Source of the DNA: Chalciporus piperatus
Taxonomy: Eukaryota > Basidiomycota > Agaricomycetes > Boletales > Boletaceae
Reading direction: 5' to 3'
NCBI GenBank assembly: GCA_038093975.1
Contig: JBBPTG010000024.1
Span: 62,001 to 126,000, forward strand
Length of the DNA: 64,000 bases
The position numbers and the translations under genes were made by a program. This document shows, piece after piece, positions 60,350-64,000 of the stretch. Every line of letters starts with the position of its first letter. Position 1 is the stretch's first letter. The notes below the pieces were generated by a model. It saw nothing but the letters and a program-made list of their open reading frames with translations, made no database searches and was not told where the DNA came from.

Positions 60350-60918
60350 TGTTCACAAGGGGGGGGGGGGGGTCTGGTGATAATCGAGTTCTTATTTTCT
60401 TATTTCTGACTCGGAATGCGTGTAAGTTAGGTGGGAGGTTCAGAGTCCCAGACATCCATGACTCGGATGCAAATCAGGTTACTCTTCAACTGTCTTGTTT
60501 AGGCTCTCAGCGTCCTTCAAGCTTCAAAGAAGATGTAGCTTGATGCTATTCTCGACGAGAACAATTCCAAAGTGCCCATAATATTAATAACCCTCAGTCT
60601 AACTAGGATCGCCAAACTAATCAACGATCAGCTGTGCAGTGACAAGGCTCGGACTAGAGTGCATGCGCTCAGTCGAAAGAAGAACGACTAAAGGAGAGGT
60701 GGTATCATAGGGTGGAGAATGAGAAAGAAAGCCAGGGAGGAGTGTATCACCGTGACTGACACCGGATGTCGGCACCGGCCGGCTATGCGATGTATAGCGC
60801 ACTTTCCGGCGCTCGAAGAGTCATAATCTAGATCCTCCTTGGATCCTCCATTTATCTCACCGTCTACTACTTTCTTGTATCGATACCACTCTTTACTATC
60901 ACGTTTTCTCCCATCTAA
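60350..60918. other. Intergenic
   Basis: Starts with a 14-base G run at 60359-60372; otherwise no gene seen. A CT-rich patch near 60895-60912 precedes the next start. Confidence 0.55.
60359..60372. repeat. G14 homopolymer
   Basis: Fourteen consecutive G, ten bases after the P450 stop codon. Confidence 0.9.
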
Positions 60919-63795
60919 ATGCCCAGAGGAAACAACAATAACAACAACAACCGCGGTAGAGGTCGTGGTCGCGGCAACGGTCGCGGTGGTGGTCGTGGTG
61001 GAGGCACCCCAGTCAGAGGAGGCGCTCCTGCGCGTGGGCCTCGACAGCAATATGCCCATACAAATGCAGAGTTCGATTTCGTGATCCAGGAGTGGGTGGA
61101 GGAACCACCGGCTGCGGGTGCGTTGCGGGTGGTGTGCACACCTTGATTGGTGTCTGTTATCCCTCATCGTTGAATACCTCACAGACGCTGGAAGATATAT
61201 GAACAGAGGGAGAGGCTCTTGGGGTGGAGGAACACCCAAATCGGGTGCTGCGACATCTTCAAGAGGGATAGATAGCCCCCGACGCGGCGATTCGACACCC
61301 GGACGCGGACGAGGTCGAGGGCCGTGGCGGGGCAGGGGAGGCGATCCATTCTACGGACCCCGTCGTCCTCCTGTTGGCTTTGGTGCGAAAGGAGCCGGAC
61401 GAGGAAACTTCCTCGGTAAAGGTGCACCACTGTCCGCCTTGTTGTCTGCCGAGCGACCACTCTTGAGGCCTGTGAAGTTCGTGCGGGCTACGCTCACGCC
61501 TTTCCTGTTCCAGGACTCTGAGGAGTTGTTGGAAGCCACACCAGAATCAGCTGGTGAGTGATTATCGTTATCTAAGGTATTGCTCTGTTTCTCATCGAAC
61601 GTCTCACTCTTAGATACGGCTGAAGCTTCTCGTGTCCCAACCGCCGACCGGGTTGCCCGATTGTTCAGAGAAACTACCTCTGACTCAGACTCCGATGGCA
61701 ACGCTTCCGACGCACTCCAAGAAATTGATTTCGCGGACTTGGCCAAGGTTCGCGAAGAGGTCGATGCAATCGCAGAAGCTTCGAAGAGGCAGGATGCTCG
61801 GCCCGAGGAAGAAATCGAAGAGGTAGACTTTGCCGACTTGGCCAAGATCCGTGCCGAAGTCGACGCTGCACATGCGCGTGCATCTTCGCAGGATACTGTC
61901 ATCGAGGAAACTTTCACTGGCGTCTATAATCTCCCAAATGATGCCAACCCGACACCGAGTGCTATGGATGTCGTCGATGTCGACCAGCAAGACAGTGTGC
62001 AACTGTCGACGGCCCCATTAGTGCCTGTCATTTTCAACGATGAAAGGCTCGAGCCCATAGATGCCTCGAAGGAGTCTACCAACGAATCTTTAGTAGAGGC
62101 TCAAGACGTGATAATCGTCTACCAACGAATCTTTAGTAGAGGCTCAAGACGTGATAATCGTGGAAGCGGAAACCAACGAGGCACCGGATGGTTCCTCAGA
62201 GATCATGCTCACAGATGAAATACCGTCTCTACCTGAAACACAAGCGATCGAACATCCCGACGTGGCAACTACAACACAAGAAGTTTCGCTGCCTGCATCT
62301 AATTCTCCCCCCACAACTTCTCCTCAGGCTGACGCACCTTCTGATGACGATTCACCACCGCCTTTCGTCATCGACACCGCACCTTCACGTCCTTTCGCCA
62401 AACGCTCGACAAGCGACGTCATCCTCGTCGATCGAACAGGCCGTGGCGAGACACTCGGCGAAGAAGATGAACTCATCGTCTACGTGGCTCCTCATCCCCG
62501 CTCAGGGCGTGCTTCCCCCATTCCAAACCTCCCTCGTGTCAAGTTACCCAACACATCCATCCTCAGTGGCAAATATTCCGTCCAGGCTCCTGCTGATGTT
62601 TCAGGTTTGAGGAGTCCTATTCGCGAAGACGAGCTTGGGGAAGCTGTTGGAAGCACCGTGGTCCAGGCTCGAGAACACGATCGAACGACTCGAAGCGAAG
62701 AAGACTCTCTCTCGCTCCTCTTGCCTGACCTCGAGATCTCTCCAGCGAATGGCAGGCAGCGTAAATCCAAGGCTGCCCTGAAAGCACAAAAGAAGGAACG
62801 GGCGCGCCAACGCAATAGCAAGCGTCGGCGTTCGGGCTTCGGTTCTTTTGGAGCGATGATGTCCGAGGCCATGCTCAGGGACGACGACGAGCGCGAACGA
62901 CGACTTCCCAAATGGGAAACCCGACGAAGAGGTGATTCAGATATCGACTGGGGAACTGATGACGATGAGGAGGTCGTCCGTGACGGTGACGATCGAGTGG
63001 CAGGGATGGGCGTTGGCGACGATGGCGTAGACGAGATCTCGAACGGTCTTGGAGGGATGGATCTCGATCCGGAGTTGGAGTTGGACGTGGATGCGATGAA
63101 GGGGTTCGTGATGAGTATGAGTGCGGAGGGGTCCAGGTTTGTGACGACGGATGACATTGCGGATGAGGCGAGGATGCGGAAAGAGGATGAGGAAGGGCTG
63201 GGTGGACCTATGGGGAGCTCTGATTCTGGGGGCAGTGATGATGAGGAAGACGAGGAAGAAGCGGTATTTAACGTCGAAGAGGAGATCATGATCGCTGAAT
63301 CAGGTGGTGTGGAGGATGACGACGACGACGAGGAGTTGTCTGAAGATTCCGACGATGATGAACGGCTGAGCCCCAACTCCGGCTTCCAGGCGCGTCTTCG
63401 CAAATTACGCGAACGCAGTGGTGGACAAGGTCCAACAGAGATGCAAGACAAATCTGACGAAGACGAAGATGAGGAAGATTTACCCGAGCCCATTCCCTTG
63501 ACTCGAGGTGCAGGTGATGAAGCATTTTTGGCAGAGATCAATGTGAGTCTCGGGTTCTTTTCCGTTGTGATCCTCCGTGTTCATACGTGAGGGTCAGGAC
63601 ATGCTCGAGGAGAACAGTGCCATTCTGTCAGGTCGTGATCGCAAGAAACGGAAAGCGTTGTTCCGCAACTTGCACCAAGGTTACGTGGACGAATATGATA
63701 TCGATGCCTACCTGGACGAGTTCACGACGCCCGTCAAGAGTAAAAGTGCGTCATTCTCTTTCCCCCAAATTCTCCGACACATCTCATTCATCCCC

Positions 63796-63831
<36 letters not shown>

Positions 63832-64000
63832 CCCAGAGGGAAAGAAAGGCAAACCCAAGCATGGTGCAGCGGACATATTTGCAGCCAAACTCGCCGCTCA
63901 ATGGGAGAAAGACCGCGCCAAAAAAGCCGAATACAAACGTCAACGCGAAGCCGCCCGTCTTGCCGCTGCTGCCCTCGACTACGCCCCGATCGACCTCCCG
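60919..64000 (+). CDS. SQS1-like G-patch/R3H-family protein, partial and frame-disrupted
   Basis: Relative of yeast Sqs1/Pfa1, a nuclear activator of the helicase Prp43 in splicing and ribosome assembly. The N-terminus is an asparagine run then RGG repeats (RGRGRGRGNGRGGGRGGG). After TNAEFDFVIQEWV and an intron come more RGG-type repeats, then KGAPLSALLSAERPLLRPVK. Two similar segments, EIDFADLAKVREEVDAIAEA and EVDFADLAKIRAEVDAAHAR, follow. The C-terminal half is basic (RKSKAALKAQKKERARQRNS), then very acidic, then the SQS1 block RDRKKRKALFRNLHQGYVDE and YDIDAYLDEF. The expected R3H and G-patch domains lie beyond the right edge. A 43-bp tandem duplication at 62074-62161 shifts the frame by one; the downstream family-like sequence is in the shifted frame. 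The family call rests on the visible N-terminal part. Confidence 0.75.
62074..62161 (+). repeat. 43-bp perfect tandem duplication inside the SQS1-like gene
   Basis: Two identical 43-base units, 62075-62117 and 62118-62160, with one matching base on each side. The length is not a multiple of three. Confidence 0.95.
63798..63831. repeat. T34 homopolymer at an intron 3' end
   Basis: Thirty-four T directly before CCCAG, the acceptor of the last visible intron of the SQS1-like gene (donor GTGCGT near 63748). Confidence 0.9.

Noticed and set aside
62085..62170. An intron that would rescue the SQS1-like frame across the 43-bp duplication
   Set aside because: The only GT..AG pair spanning the unit (GTAGAG..TTTAG, 44 nt) removes one base too many and creates a TAG stop.
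62492..63541. 349-residue open frame on the minus strand, Ser-rich
   Set aside because: It is antisense to the acidic Asp/Glu-rich coding region of the SQS1-like gene; GAC/GAG/GAT codons read backwards give Ser/Leu/Ile. No independent domain.

Overview
The window is nuclear DNA from a filamentous basidiomycete, most likely an Agaricomycete. The evidence is dense short genes broken by many 50-60 nt introns (GT(R)NGT donors, CTRAC-type branch points, YAG acceptors), together with gene families typical of mushroom-forming fungi: HET-domain proteins, expanded cytochrome P450s, F-box paralogues, a Zn2Cys6 regulator, Lac12/hexose-type MFS transporters, and RBR ligases. No prokaryotic, plasmid, CRISPR or rRNA features were seen.

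Layout. 1-7 kb: the 5' part of a Rex1-like RNA exonuclease (-), a secreted and probably GPI-anchored aspartic peptidase (+), an unrecognised membrane protein (+), and an intronless protein resembling a dual-specificity phosphatase without its catalytic cysteine (-). 7-10.8 kb is gene-poor. 10.8-20.2 kb: a Zn2Cys6 transcription factor, a large ArAE/DUF2421 membrane protein and a small C2-like protein, all (+). 20.9-25.6 kb: an Ariadne-type RBR E3 ligase (-) divergent from lysyl-tRNA synthetase (+), which carries an in-frame upstream extension that looks like a mitochondrial presequence. 25.9-30.8 kb: a P450 (-), a gutted P450 pseudogene (-) and a HET-domain gene (+). 31.4-34.6 kb: an aminopeptidase P (-) with a long polyproline/Ser-Arg N-terminal extension. 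37-45 kb: a sugar-transporter cluster of two convergent intact paralogues and a third copy reduced to its first and last exons. 45.7-53.3 kb: a single-pass membrane protein, a PC-esterase-like type II membrane protein, two tRNA-Val(AAC) genes, an unrecognised small protein and a histidine-rich membrane protein. 53.6-57.6 kb: an F-box gene and an inverted, internally deleted second copy. 58.3-60.3 kb: another P450. 60.9-64 kb: an SQS1-like G-patch/R3H-family gene running off the edge, interrupted by a 43-bp perfect tandem duplication that breaks its frame.

The main theme is extreme exon fragmentation. Joining exons by protein logic requires micro-exons of 5, 7, 8, 11, 13, 14, 18 and 26 nt in several unrelated genes. 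In the two sugar transporters the same ordered set of six micro-exons (18, 13, 8, 18, 5, 26 nt) is conserved. A second theme is local duplication followed by decay: transporters, P450s, F-box genes, tRNA genes, and the SQS1 internal repeat. All joins were made by eye; no alignment or search was run.
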